Below, piece after piece: positions 20,889 through 21,002 of a stretch of 21,002 bases of DNA. A model generated the notes under the pieces. It saw nothing but the letters and a program-made list of their open reading frames with translations, did not search any database and had not been told where the DNA came from. The position numbers were made by a program, and so were the translations under genes. The stretch comes from a virus, in the IMG/VR virus record IMGVR_UViG_3300033571_015810, positions 1 through 21,002 of that record. One strand, written 5' to 3'. Each line of letters opens with the position of its first letter. Positions within the stretch are counted from its first letter, which is position 1.

Positions 20889-21002
20889 TCAGGACGAAGC
20901 CTGAACGTAAATCATGCTCTTGGGATAGTACAGAGCCACACCACCCACGCGAGCGTGAGCAGGGACAATGAACTCAAGACCACGCTGTTGGGGCGGGAAC
21001 AG
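20889..21002 (-). CDS. Major capsid protein, C-terminal end (partial)
   Basis: The frame enters from the window edge and ends at a TGA (20889-20891), leaving 37 residues: LFPPQQRGLEFIVPAHARVG followed by GVALYYPKSMIYVQASS. The 'AHARVGGVALYYPKSMIYV' pattern is the usual final beta-strand region of HK97-fold phage capsid proteins, in which a short 'R-x-G-G-V-x-x-Y-x-P-K' segment precedes the last strand. Context agrees: a connector adaptor and a tail module lie directly downstream. The rest of the gene lies outside the window, so the family cannot be specified. The last bases before the next gene (20837-20888) show no clear promoter or terminator. Confidence 0.6.
   Translation of the reverse strand: MFPPQQRGLEFIVPAHARVGGVALYYPKSMIYVQASS

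Noticed and set aside
1-21002. CRISPR arrays, tRNA genes, insertion sequences, attachment sites and host-derived metabolic genes.
   Set aside because: No regularly spaced repeats, cloverleaf-like sequences, transposase motifs or metabolic enzyme motifs were found on either strand.

Overview
The window is a stretch of the structural (head-to-tail) operon of a long-tailed, siphovirus-like double-stranded DNA phage or prophage. Every supported gene lies on the minus strand, so transcription runs from position 21002 towards 1. Two adjacent large proteins carry an FRYQPGRV core that I associate from memory with virion proteins of marine cyanophages. A Synechococcus/Prochlorococcus-type host is therefore my best guess, but no photosynthesis or other host-marker gene is present to prove it. 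No tRNA, integrase, insertion sequence, CRISPR array or metabolic gene was seen, and no intergenic gap exceeds about 60 bases.

Right part (21002 to 19128), head completion and tail tube: the C-terminus of the major capsid protein, an unknown 128-aa protein, a DUF4054-type head-tail adaptor, a head-closure candidate, then the probable major tail tube protein. A strong intrinsic terminator (about 19077-19103) follows the tube gene, and its 3' arm also appears to be the ribosome binding site of the next gene.

Middle part (19073 to 12386), tail assembly: a tail-completion candidate, an HK97 gp10-like neck protein, an unknown 79-aa protein, the tail assembly chaperone pair joined by a -1 programmed frameshift at seven A residues (17483-17477), and a 1528-aa tape measure protein.

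Tail tip (12382 to 7438): homologues of lambda M, L, K, I and J in exactly the lambda order, with stop and start codons touching or a few bases apart. The L-like protein has a large insertion between the two cysteine pairs of its iron-sulfur site. The J-like protein stops where lambda J would begin its fibronectin domains, and one such domain is encoded as the separate next gene.

Left part (7438 to 1), adhesion module: the FN3 protein, a small beta-rich protein, a BppU-like protein with an FCCH-like domain, two tandem paralogues of 581 and 793 aa with different insertions in a shared scaffold, and two proteins sharing an N-terminal NLS/AEV...WDNL module. The last of these ends in a LamG/concanavalin-like domain cut by the window edge. 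Together they likely form the side or tip fibres that recognise the host. I found no novel defence or metabolic system. The points worth attention are expression control (frameshift, terminator/ribosome-site overlap) and domain rearrangements of tail-tip and adhesion proteins.
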